From contig DASVGY010000002.1 in the NCBI GenBank assembly GCA_036379295.1, positions 1 to 12,020 on the forward strand: a stretch of DNA of 12,020 bases, read 5' to 3'. The stretch comes from Pseudopedobacter sp036379295 (GTDB lineage: Bacteria; Bacteroidota; Bacteroidia; Sphingobacteriales; Sphingobacteriaceae). Below are positions 1 through 5,730 of this stretch, in pieces. The notes beneath the pieces are model-generated. The model had not been told where the DNA came from. It ran no database searches and saw only the letters and a list, made by a program, of their open reading frames with translations. Numbering within the stretch: the first letter of the stretch is position 1; every line of letters begins with the position of its first letter. A program made the position numbers and the translations under genes.

Positions 1-1140
1 GGGATCCGGGAAATAAATTTGTAATAAGGTCTTAATTGCTTTACCAATTAAGATGTTCGCCACTTTTGCCGGACCTTCCAGCTCGCCTTCGTAAACCAAT
101 TCAATTTTCCCGGTGATAGCTGGAATAACACCCAGAAAATCACTGATTCTAACGACGGTTTTCGTTTCTCCGTTAATCAACATTCTGCGTTCGGCATGAG
201 AAATTAAATTCTCATAAGCAGAAATAGTTAAACGGGCAGAAACGCCAGATTTTTTATCGATATATTCTGAATTACGAGCTTCAAAAGCAATCTGCTCAAT
301 CAAATCTTTGACTAATCCATCAGCTTCAATCAGTTTTTGTGCCGGCGTAATTAAAGCTTCCTGTTGCGTAATTTTACGAGAAATAGCAACCGATTTTGGA
401 TAATGAGTTAAAATCTGACTTTCAATCCTATCTTTTAGTGGTGTTACAATAGAACCACGGTTGGTGTAATCTTCGGGGTTTGCGGTAAAAACAAACTGAA
501 CATCCAAAGGCAAGCGCAATTTAAAACCCCTAATCTGTATGTCTCTTTCTTGTAGAATATTAAAAAGCGCAACCTGAATTCTTGCTTGCAAATCTGGCAA
601 TTCGTTAATTACAAAAATACTGCGGTGCGCCCTCGGAATTAATCCAAAATGAATTACCCTTTCATCAGAATAATGGAGTTTTTGCGTTGCCGCCTTTATT
701 GGGTCAACATCGCCAATCAAATCTGCAACCGTTACATCTGGCGTCGCCAACTTTTCGGTATATCTATCACTTCGGTGCCACCAAGCTATCGGCGTATCAT
801 CTCCATGAATTTCTACCGCATTTTTACCTGCCCAGCTAATTGGATTCAGCGGATCATCATACAATTCAGAATCTGCAATATAAGGTACATATTCATCCAA
901 AAGATTTACCATTAATCGGGCAATCCTTGTCTTCGCCTGTCCACGCAACCCTAATAACAAAATGTTATGCCGACTTAAAATTGCTGTTTGCAAATCGGGG
1001 ATTACGGTATCTTCAAAGCCTATAATTCCTTCAAAACCTAAATCTTTATCTTTTAAACGGGCAATTAAGTTTTCTCGCAACTCCTCTTTTATAGAGCGAC
1101 TTTTGTATCCCGACTTTTTTAATTCTCCTAGTGTCTTCAT
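1..1140 (-). CDS. MoxR/Mg-chelatase-type AAA+ ATPase (3' end cut off by window)
   Basis: This is the first 380 codons of a leftward gene with no stop before the window edge. The protein is an AAA+ ATPase of the MoxR/magnesium-chelatase I branch. Visible motifs are a P-loop near residues 64-71 (GLRGQAKT, with Ala where the usual second Gly stands), a Walker B-like strand SIFVINELPD near 174-183, a sensor-1 strand FVFTANPED near 216-224, and an arginine-finger-like KDRIES near 236-241. The ATG at 1140 is preceded on the minus strand by GGATGAGG, a fair ribosome site. Such ATPases act with a VWA protein as a chaperone-like remodelling pair, and a VWA gene lies directly upstream. A role in chlorophyll synthesis is unlikely, since no other such gene is seen. 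The family call is firm; the substrate is unknown. Confidence 0.88.
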   Translation of the reverse strand, partial: MKTLGELKKSGYKSRSIKEELRENLIARLKDKDLGFEGIIGFEDTVIPDLQTAILSRHNILLLGLRGQAKTRIARLMVNLLDEYVPYIADSELYDDPLNPISWAGKNAVEIHGDDTPIAWWHRSDRYTEKLATPDVTVADLIGDVDPIKAATQKLHYSDERVIHFGLIPRAHRSIFVINELPDLQARIQVALFNILQERDIQIRGFKLRLPLDVQFVFTANPEDYTNRGSIVTPLKDRIESQILTHYPKSVAISRKITQQEALITPAQKLIEADGLVKDLIEQIAFEARNSEYIDKKSGVSARLTISAYENLISHAERRMLINGETKTVVRISDFLGVIPAITGKIELVYEGELEGPAKVANILIGKAIKTLLQIYFPDP

Positions 1141-1157
1141 AGAGCCTCATCCTAAAT

Positions 1158-1176
1158 CCCTCTCCGAAGGAGAGGG
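1158..1176. repeat. REP-like perfect hairpin CCCTCTCC-GAA-GGAGAGGG
   Basis: Two 8-bp arms (1158-1165 and 1169-1176) are perfectly complementary around a 3-base loop, in otherwise AT-rich DNA. It lies 17 bp before the ATPase start codon, in the leader of that gene. It resembles the short GC-rich palindromes scattered between genes in Bacteroidota genomes. It lacks a clean U-tract on the minus strand, so a simple terminator is less likely than an mRNA-stability or attenuating element. This role is inferred. Confidence 0.6.
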
Positions 1177-1233
1177 ACTTGCTTATTTTGTGGTTTGTTT
1201 GTGTGTTAATTTAATCTTTTTTTAGACGATCTG

Positions 1234-1264
1234 TCTTGATACTTGAGTCTTGCTACTCAATACT
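1234..1264. repeat. Degenerate 7-bp tandem repeat (array A)
   Basis: On the plus strand the units read TCTTGAT, ACTTGAG, TCTTGCT, ACTCAAT and a partial ACTA. They share a seven-base phase with most changes at the same positions. The array lies just past the VWA stop codon, in the 129-bp gap before the ATPase gene. No coding role is visible. Confidence 0.5.
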
Positions 1265-1269
1265 AAAAC

Positions 1270-2367
1270 CTATCTCACCGTCTTCCTTCTATTCTTTATA
1301 TAATCTTCAAATATGTATTCTCCCAAGCCTTTCAACGAGCTGTAAAACGCTCTTCCGCCGTTAACTTCTGTAAACTTGCGCACAAATTGTTGCAGGTAAG
1401 GGTCGCGGGCAATCATAAACGTAGTTATAGGGATGTTTAATTTTTTACATTGTGCGGCCATCGTTAATGTTTTGCTAATCACCTTTTTATCTAAACCCAC
1501 GCTGTTTTTATAATACTTTAAACCTTCTTTTAAACAAGTTGGTTTACCATCGGTAATCATAAAAATTTGCTTGTTATGTGTTTTTCGCCTTCTCAAAATG
1601 TCTGTGGCCAGTTCCAATCCCGCGTAAGTGTTGGTGTGGTATGGCCCAACTTGTAAATAAGGTAAATCCTTAACGGTAATGGGCCACGCATCATTACCAA
1701 ATACCACAATATCTAAAGTATCTTTTGGGTATTTTGTTTTAATTAATTCTGCCAAAGCCATAGCAACCTTTTTCGCCGGCGTAATTCTATCCTCTCCGTA
1801 AAGAATCATGGAATGTGAAATATCAATCATCAACACGGTAGAAGTTAAGGTTTTGTAATCCCGCTCTTCAACTTCTAAATCTCGCTCGGTCATCATAAAA
1901 TCACCGATACCATGATTAATTTGCGCATTATGGATGGAAGCCGTCATGTCAATTTGATCCAAACTGTCGCCAAACTGGTATTCCCTCCTATCTGCATTTT
2001 TTTCTTCGCCGGTTCCGGATTGCGGCGCAGTATGATTTCCTTTTCCAGATTTCTTTAACTTTCCAAAAATTTCTTCCAAAGCCGACTGGCGGATGGTTTG
2101 CTCGGTTTTACCTGTAATTTTAAAACCGCCTTTCGGCCCGTCATCACTTAAATAACCTTTGCTTTTTAAATCCTCAATAAAATCACCCATGCCATAATCA
2201 TTTTTGGTGATGTTATGTTGTTTATCCAATTCGTTCATCCAGGCTAAGGCTTCATTGGCGTCTCCTGCAGAATAGTTTAAGAGCTCCAGAAAAAGTTTCA
2301 GCAAATCATCAAAGCCACCGTTTGGCAATTGTTTGGGAACATATTTTGAAAATCCGTAACCTCTCAT
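1270..2367 (-). CDS. VWA domain protein, partner of MoxR-type ATPase
   Basis: A 365-aa soluble protein with no signal peptide. The N-terminal 170 residues are mixed and partly charged. A C-terminal von Willebrand A domain starts near residue 175. Its metal-ion-dependent adhesion site is seen as D182-I-S184-H-S186, a threonine in HTNTYAG near 244-250, and D273 in the ITDG strand, so the Mg-binding site looks intact. The ATG at 2367 follows AAAGGA on the minus strand. It is transcribed toward the MoxR-type ATPase gene after a 129-bp gap. By analogy with MoxR-VWA and Mg-chelatase I/D pairs, the VWA protein probably recruits or presents the ATPase's target. It precedes the ATPase in transcription order, whereas in many such pairs the ATPase comes first. 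The target is not known. Confidence 0.85.
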   Translation of the reverse strand: MRGYGFSKYVPKQLPNGGFDDLLKLFLELLNYSAGDANEALAWMNELDKQHNITKNDYGMGDFIEDLKSKGYLSDDGPKGGFKITGKTEQTIRQSALEEIFGKLKKSGKGNHTAPQSGTGEEKNADRREYQFGDSLDQIDMTASIHNAQINHGIGDFMMTERDLEVEERDYKTLTSTVLMIDISHSMILYGEDRITPAKKVAMALAELIKTKYPKDTLDIVVFGNDAWPITVKDLPYLQVGPYHTNTYAGLELATDILRRRKTHNKQIFMITDGKPTCLKEGLKYYKNSVGLDKKVISKTLTMAAQCKKLNIPITTFMIARDPYLQQFVRKFTEVNGGRAFYSSLKGLGEYIFEDYIKNRRKTVR

Positions 2368-2505
2368 TTTTTAAATCCTTTGCTTTCTTAACGATTTTAT
2401 AAAGCTAAAAGTTTTGGCGGTGCCTGAAAGAATTTGAATGTTGTTGAATTGTAAGAATTGCTCACGACCCGGAGAAATAATCGCATTTTAGCTGCCAGTG
2501 TTGCC

Positions 2506-2561
2506 TTTTTACCTCCTACTTTTGACTTTCCTCTTTTAACTTTTGACTTTCTACTTTAAAC
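2506..2561. repeat. 7-bp tandem repeat, polypyrimidine on plus strand (array B)
   Basis: Eight successive heptads on the plus strand: TTTTTAC, CTCCTAC, TTTTGAC, TTTCCTC, TTTTAAC, TTTTGAC, TTTCTAC, TTTAAAC. Nearly all end in C, and TTTTGAC occurs twice. The array ends 5 bp before the radC stop codon, so it is at the 3' side of radC and within the 199-bp gap leading to the VWA gene. In the leftward transcripts it would give a purine-rich stretch without stable hairpins. Confidence 0.7.
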
Positions 2562-2566
2562 TCTCT

Positions 2567-3268
2567 TTACAAATACCCTTCGTCGGCAAAACTAAAATAT
2601 CCTTCTCCGGCAAAAATCAAATGGTCTAAAATTCCGATGTCTAATAGCTGCCCGCCAGATCTTATTTTTTTGGTAAGATTTATGTCTGCCTGGCTTGGTT
2701 TTAAATTACCCGAGGGGTGATTATGCGCCAACACTATATTTGCTGCATTATGCTCTAATGCTGCTTTAAAAATTATTTTTGGATCTGCAATAGTACCTGA
2801 TAGCCCACCTTTAGAGATTAGGATTTTATTGGTTACCTTGTTGTTTTTTGACAAAGTTAACACCCAAAATTCTTCGTGTAATAAATCTGCAAAATATGGT
2901 GCTAAAATATGGAAGCCGTCTTTAGAGCAGGTAATTTTATCGGTAAAGCTAAGCTCGGATTCTTTTCTTCGCCGGCCCAGCTCCAACGCCGCGATAATCG
3001 CAATTGCTTTTGCCTCGCCGATACCTTTAAATTTGCAAAGCTCTGTAACAGAAAGCTTTGCTATACCAGCAAGATTGTTTTGGTAGGTATGTAAAATTCT
3101 TTTGCTTAGCTCAACCGCTGATTCTGTTGTTGAGCCCGAGCCAATTAAGATTGCTATCAGTTCGGCGTCAGAAAGACTTCTACGGCCTAAAGAAAGTAGT
3201 TTTTCGCGTGGCCGGTCTTCCTCTGCCCAAGATTTGATGGTTATTTTTTGTTCGTAAGGCAAACTCAT
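2567..3268 (-). CDS. radC: RadC family protein (JAB/MPN metalloprotease fold)
   Basis: A 233-aa protein, normal length for the RadC/UPF0758 family. The N-terminal part has a helix-hairpin-helix-like segment with FKGIGEAKA near residues 80-88. The C-terminal JAB domain carries the family's zinc motif: acidic residues E132/E133 in HEEFWVL, then H182, H184 and D195 in HNHPSG-x8-D. All expected metal ligands are present. RadC proteins were named for a presumed DNA-repair role in E. coli that has since been doubted; the biochemical function remains unsettled. The gene follows rpsT but is separated from it by a hairpin terminator, so it probably has its own promoter or relies on readthrough. I could not identify that promoter confidently. 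Confidence 0.95.
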   Translation of the reverse strand: MSLPYEQKITIKSWAEEDRPREKLLSLGRRSLSDAELIAILIGSGSTTESAVELSKRILHTYQNNLAGIAKLSVTELCKFKGIGEAKAIAIIAALELGRRRKESELSFTDKITCSKDGFHILAPYFADLLHEEFWVLTLSKNNKVTNKILISKGGLSGTIADPKIIFKAALEHNAANIVLAHNHPSGNLKPSQADINLTKKIRSGGQLLDIGILDHLIFAGEGYFSFADEGYL

Positions 3269-3295
3269 AAAATAAATCTACACAAAAATCCGAAC

Positions 3296-3328
3296 AAAAA
3301 AAGGCAGAACTCTGTTAAGAATTCTGCC
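3296..3328 (-). terminator. Intrinsic terminator of rpsT
   Basis: GGCAGAA at 3303-3309 pairs with TTCTGCC at 3322-3328 around a 12-base loop. Read on the minus strand, the stem is followed by seven T residues (plus-strand A-run 3296-3302). It lies 19 bp past the rpsT stop codon and 27 bp before the radC start. Confidence 0.8.
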
Positions 3329-3347
3329 CTTTTAAACTATTTTTTTA

Positions 3348-3599
3348 TTATAACGAATTAGCGAACTTGGTCAATTTAGACTTGTTGTTTGCTGCTTTAT
3401 TTTTGTGTATTATGTTCTTTTTAGCTAAACGATCTAACATTGAAGTTACTTTAGGCAATAAAGCCAAAGCATCTTCTTTGCTTACAGAACTACGCAATCT
3501 TTTGATAAAAGTTCTGGTAGTTTTTGCCTGATACCTGTTACGTAAACGTTTAGCTGCGCTAGATCTGATTCTTTTTAATGCTGATTTATGATTTGCCAT
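3348..3599 (-). CDS. rpsT: 30S ribosomal protein bS20
   Basis: An 83-aa, strongly basic protein with the typical bS20 opening MANHKSALKRIRSSAAKRLRN and a C-terminal stretch IIHKNKAANNKSKLTKFAN. bS20 is a helical primary-binding protein of the small ribosomal subunit that contacts 16S rRNA. Length and composition match the family throughout. The gene stands alone between its own promoter (box at 3644-3674) and its own terminator (3296-3328), with a leader of roughly 38 bases. This monocistronic arrangement is common for rpsT. Confidence 0.97.
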   Translation of the reverse strand: MANHKSALKRIRSSAAKRLRNRYQAKTTRTFIKRLRSSVSKEDALALLPKVTSMLDRLAKKNIIHKNKAANNKSKLTKFANSL

Positions 3600-3643
3600 T
3601 GTTAGCTTTTTATTCCTTTAAACATTGCCTCTATTGAGGAGTG

Positions 3644-3674
3644 CAAATATACGGCTAATATTATTAAAAGCAAA
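3644..3674 (-). promoter_or_regulatory. Bacteroidota-type promoter of rpsT
   Basis: On the minus strand, TTTG (3674-3671) is followed after exactly 19 bp by TATATTTG (3651-3644), a perfect match to the Bacteroidota -33/-7 pattern TTTG...TAnnTTTG. The predicted transcript start is near 3637-3640. The rest of the 213-bp gap to the divergent gene at 3813 shows no second promoter I can support. Confidence 0.82.
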
Positions 3675-3812
3675 TTTCAATCTTAAAAAATAATTGGTAA
3701 ATAACAACCAATATTAAAATGCTTAGCTTAAATTTATGGTTTGTATAAAATCTTATCCTAAAAACCGTCTAATTGTGGGCCTAAATGTTATTTAAGCTCT
3801 TTAATCGTAAAA

Positions 3813-4778
3813 ATGAAGAATAAAAAAATTGTAGTATTACTAATTATTCCCTGCTTGTTACTTACCACATCGTGGGGATTTTTTGCCCATCAAAAAATAA
3901 ATCGCTTAGCCGTGTTTACATTGCCAAAGGATTTAATTGGGTTTTATAAAGCAAACATCAATTACATCACCGTTCATGCGGTTGACCCCGATAAAAAACG
4001 TTACGCAGATTCTTTAGAAGCGCCTAGGCATTATTTGGATGCCGACCATTACGGCGCCGAACCTTTTAAACTTATCCCTAAAAAATGGAAAGACGCAGCC
4101 GAAAAACTTAGTGAAGACACCTTGTATGCGTACGGTATTGTGCCCTGGCAAATTCAGCGGAGTTATTATAAGTTGGTTGATGCATTTAAAAACCGCGATT
4201 CCATTCTTATTTTAAAATACTCATCAGACTTAGGGCATTACATTGCCGATGCTCATGTGCCCTTACACACTTCTGAAAATTACAACGGACAAATGACCAA
4301 TCAGGTGGGCATACACGGCTTTTGGGAAAGCAGGTTGCCAGAACTTTTCGCCCAAGATTACGACTTTTTTGTAGGTAAGGCGGTGTACATTAACAATCCT
4401 CTAAATAAAGCCTGGGAGATTGTTGAACACACTTTTACGTTATTGGACTCCACCCTTTCCATAGAAAAAAGGCTGAGTAAAAGTTTCCCTAGTGATAGAA
4501 AATACACCTTTAACGAACGCAACAAACGGGTGATTAAGGAATATTCTATCGAGTATTCCAAAGCTTATCATGACGCCCTAAACGGTATGGTGGAAGCGCA
4601 AATGCGAAGTTCTATTTTAGATGTGGGGAGCTTTTGGTACTCGGCATGGGTTGACGCTGGGCAGCCAAATATGAAAAAATTGACCCGAACAGACCAATCC
4701 TTAAAAGAAAAAAAGGAAATAGAAGAAGAAGAGAAAAAATATCAAAAAGGCACCATCATTGGTAGGCCAGAAAATTAG
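3813..4778 (+). CDS. Secreted zinc-dependent phospholipase C / S1-P1 nuclease superfamily protein
   Basis: A 321-aa protein with a signal peptide (residues 1-20), predicted to be cut just before W21. In this superfamily the mature N-terminal Trp itself binds zinc, so cleavage at TTS|W fits. H26 is five residues later, as in S1/P1 nucleases. Further likely ligands are D66, H73 in RHYLD, the H142-x3-D146-x5-H152 motif in GHYIADAHVPLH, and H168-x3-E172 in HGFWES. These support a three-zinc phosphodiesterase site acting on phospholipid or nucleic acid outside the cytoplasm; sequence alone does not decide the substrate. The C-terminal tail (about 285-321) is highly charged and Glu/Lys-rich. It is divergent from rpsT, and I see no clear promoter. 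Confidence 0.82.
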   Translation: MKNKKIVVLLIIPCLLLTTSWGFFAHQKINRLAVFTLPKDLIGFYKANINYITVHAVDPDKKRYADSLEAPRHYLDADHYGAEPFKLIPKKWKDAAEKLSEDTLYAYGIVPWQIQRSYYKLVDAFKNRDSILILKYSSDLGHYIADAHVPLHTSENYNGQMTNQVGIHGFWESRLPELFAQDYDFFVGKAVYINNPLNKAWEIVEHTFTLLDSTLSIEKRLSKSFPSDRKYTFNERNKRVIKEYSIEYSKAYHDALNGMVEAQMRSSILDVGSFWYSAWVDAGQPNMKKLTRTDQSLKEKKEIEEEEKKYQKGTIIGRPEN

Positions 4779-4801
4779 TTTTTTATACAACCTTAGCAGC
4801 G

Positions 4802-4844
4802 TTTCAACGTAAAAACCTTATAAATTAGGAGGAACACGTTGAAA
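4802..4844 (+). promoter_or_regulatory. Putative start-codon-sequestering hairpin
   Basis: TTTCAACGT (4802-4810) and ACGTTGAAA (4836-4844) form a perfect 9-bp inverted repeat. The 25-base loop contains the ribosome-binding site AGGAGG (4827-4832). The right arm contains the TTG start codon (4839-4841). In RNA this would hide the start codon in the stem, which suggests control at translation initiation. The arms are seen directly; the regulatory role is inferred. Confidence 0.5.
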
Positions 4845-5411
4845 AATTTATTCTTTGCTGCCTTATTATTAAGTGTTTTATTAGGCTACGGAAACAGAGC
4901 TGTAGCACAAAATGTAAATATCAACCGCGGTTCGCACTTTTATTTAGGCGTAGATTTCAAAATTGCAACGCTTTTTACCAATACAAGTATAAAATCTCTG
5001 TTCGGGCTTAAAGCAGGATACAATCAAAAATTTACAAAGCAACTGTTTGCAGGACCCCAGCTTGAAGCGCTCTTTATCCGGTCTCCAATGAATAAAGGCG
5101 CTAGAATTTCACTTTTTGCGGGTCCATCTACAGAAGTTGAGCTAAAAAGCCTCTCAAAAATGGCAAATTTAAGCAACACCACCTCTTTAAGCGGAAAATT
5201 GAGTTGGGTGTTTCCTATCAACCCCAGAAGTAGTGATTACACTTTTTTAGATTGTGTTTCTTTTGGCGCTTCCTTTATTAACGATGATTTTTTAGGGTTT
5301 AATAAAAGTTCTATCGGCATAAATGTAGATTTACAACGCTACGATATAGGCTTTTATGGCAGCAAAAATAGGATGCTGAATATCAACTCAAGCAGCACCA
5401 CTAGTTTTTAA
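4839..5411 (+). CDS. Exported protein of unknown function, possible small outer-membrane beta-barrel; TTG start
   Basis: A 190-aa protein with a clear signal peptide: MKNL, a hydrophobic core FFAALLLSVLLG, and a cut site near AVAQ (residue 24). The mature part alternates polar and hydrophobic residues in short strands separated by glycines (for example FYLGVDFKIATLF, LFGLKAGY, ISLFAGP, SIGINVDLQ), as in small Bacteroidota beta-barrel proteins. I do not recognise the family, and the C-terminus lacks the usual terminal aromatic barrel strand. TTG at 4839 must be the start: an in-frame TAA lies at 4821-4823, AGGAGG sits six bases upstream, and the next Met is far inside the protein. The gap of 60 bp to the upstream enzyme gene permits co-transcription. 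Confidence 0.72.
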   Translation: MKNLFFAALLLSVLLGYGNRAVAQNVNINRGSHFYLGVDFKIATLFTNTSIKSLFGLKAGYNQKFTKQLFAGPQLEALFIRSPMNKGARISLFAGPSTEVELKSLSKMANLSNTTSLSGKLSWVFPINPRSSDYTFLDCVSFGASFINDDFLGFNKSSIGINVDLQRYDIGFYGSKNRMLNINSSSTTSF

Positions 5412-5445
5412 GGCTTGAATGAGCGAGTAATTTTGAATAATAAAA

Positions 5446-5505
5446 TTATCACTTTTTACTTTTTACTTTTTACTTTAATCTTCACTTTTTACTTTTACTT
5501 CTTTC
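5446..5505. repeat. 7-bp tandem repeat, polypyrimidine on plus strand (array C)
   Basis: Plus-strand units are TTATCAC, then three perfect TTTTTAC copies (5453-5473), TTTAATC, and after a 5-base slip another TTTTTAC (5486-5492), TTTTAC and TTCTTTC. The unit matches that of array B near 2.5 kb. It starts 35 bp past the stop codon at 5411. Confidence 0.7.
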
Positions 5506-5690
5506 AACTTTCCAGAAGCAATATTTGCGCTAACGACAGTAATGGCATCCTTTTTTGCCCCTTATGCGCTTGAAAATAGCAAAAAAGATACAATGGATGG
5601 CGTGTTAAAGCGCCCTAAACCAAAAACTTAAGTCGTTTGCTAATGATCCTCAGCTCGTAAATTACCTGTTTGATAAAAATTTATTGCAAA
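5499..5690 (+). pseudogene. Possible frameshifted gene remnant
   Basis: One plus frame reads through 5499-5631 and includes a hydrophobic stretch (AIFALTTVMASFFAPYAL) followed by ENSKKDTMDGVLK, then stops at TAA 5629. Skipping one base near the AAA at 5606-5608 continues into a second open frame reading ALNQKLKSFANDPQ and VNYLFDKNLL. The joined sequence looks protein-like, with a membrane-type segment and an amphipathic tail. I do not recognise it, and no full start region is visible. A chance open frame is a fair alternative. An intact 29-codon ORF starting at ATG 5542 is included in the first frame. Confidence 0.25.
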
Positions 5691-5715
5691 AACAGAATAC
5701 AAATAGACGTAATGC

Positions 5716-5723
5716 TATATTTG
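5716..5723 (+). promoter_or_regulatory. -7 promoter box of glyQS
   Basis: TATATTTG matches the Bacteroidota -7 pattern TAnnTTTG perfectly and is followed by C, as in the rpsT box. Only seven bases separate it from the glyQS ATG. No TTTG stands at the usual distance upstream; the nearest TTG (5684-5686) would need a 29-bp spacer, so the -33 part is weak or absent. Confidence 0.6.
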
Positions 5724-5730
5724 CAACATC

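Larger units (their letters stand above)
5412..5730. other. Intergenic region before glyQS (319 bp)
   Basis: It holds heptad array C (5446-5505), a possible frameshifted coding remnant (about 5499-5690) and the glyQS -7 box (5716-5723). I see no hairpin terminator for the gene ending at 5411 and no RNA gene. Confidence 0.6.

Noticed and set aside
649..1225. Overlapping plus-strand open frames of 61-88 codons opposite the ATPase gene
   Set aside because: They lie antisense to a well-conserved AAA+ ATPase with all motifs in its own frame; their translations show no domain or signal and are shadows.
2829..3094. Plus-strand open frames opposite radC
   Set aside because: The RadC frame carries the full JAB zinc motif; the opposite frames are composition artefacts.
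5446..5505. CRISPR-like or regulatory RNA array
   Set aside because: The units are only 7 bp and contiguous with no spacers, and no cas gene is present; they are simple tandem repeats.
5684..5723. TTG at 5684 as the -33 box of the glyQS promoter
   Set aside because: The spacer to the -7 box would be 29 bp, about ten bases longer than the 19 bp seen at rpsT.
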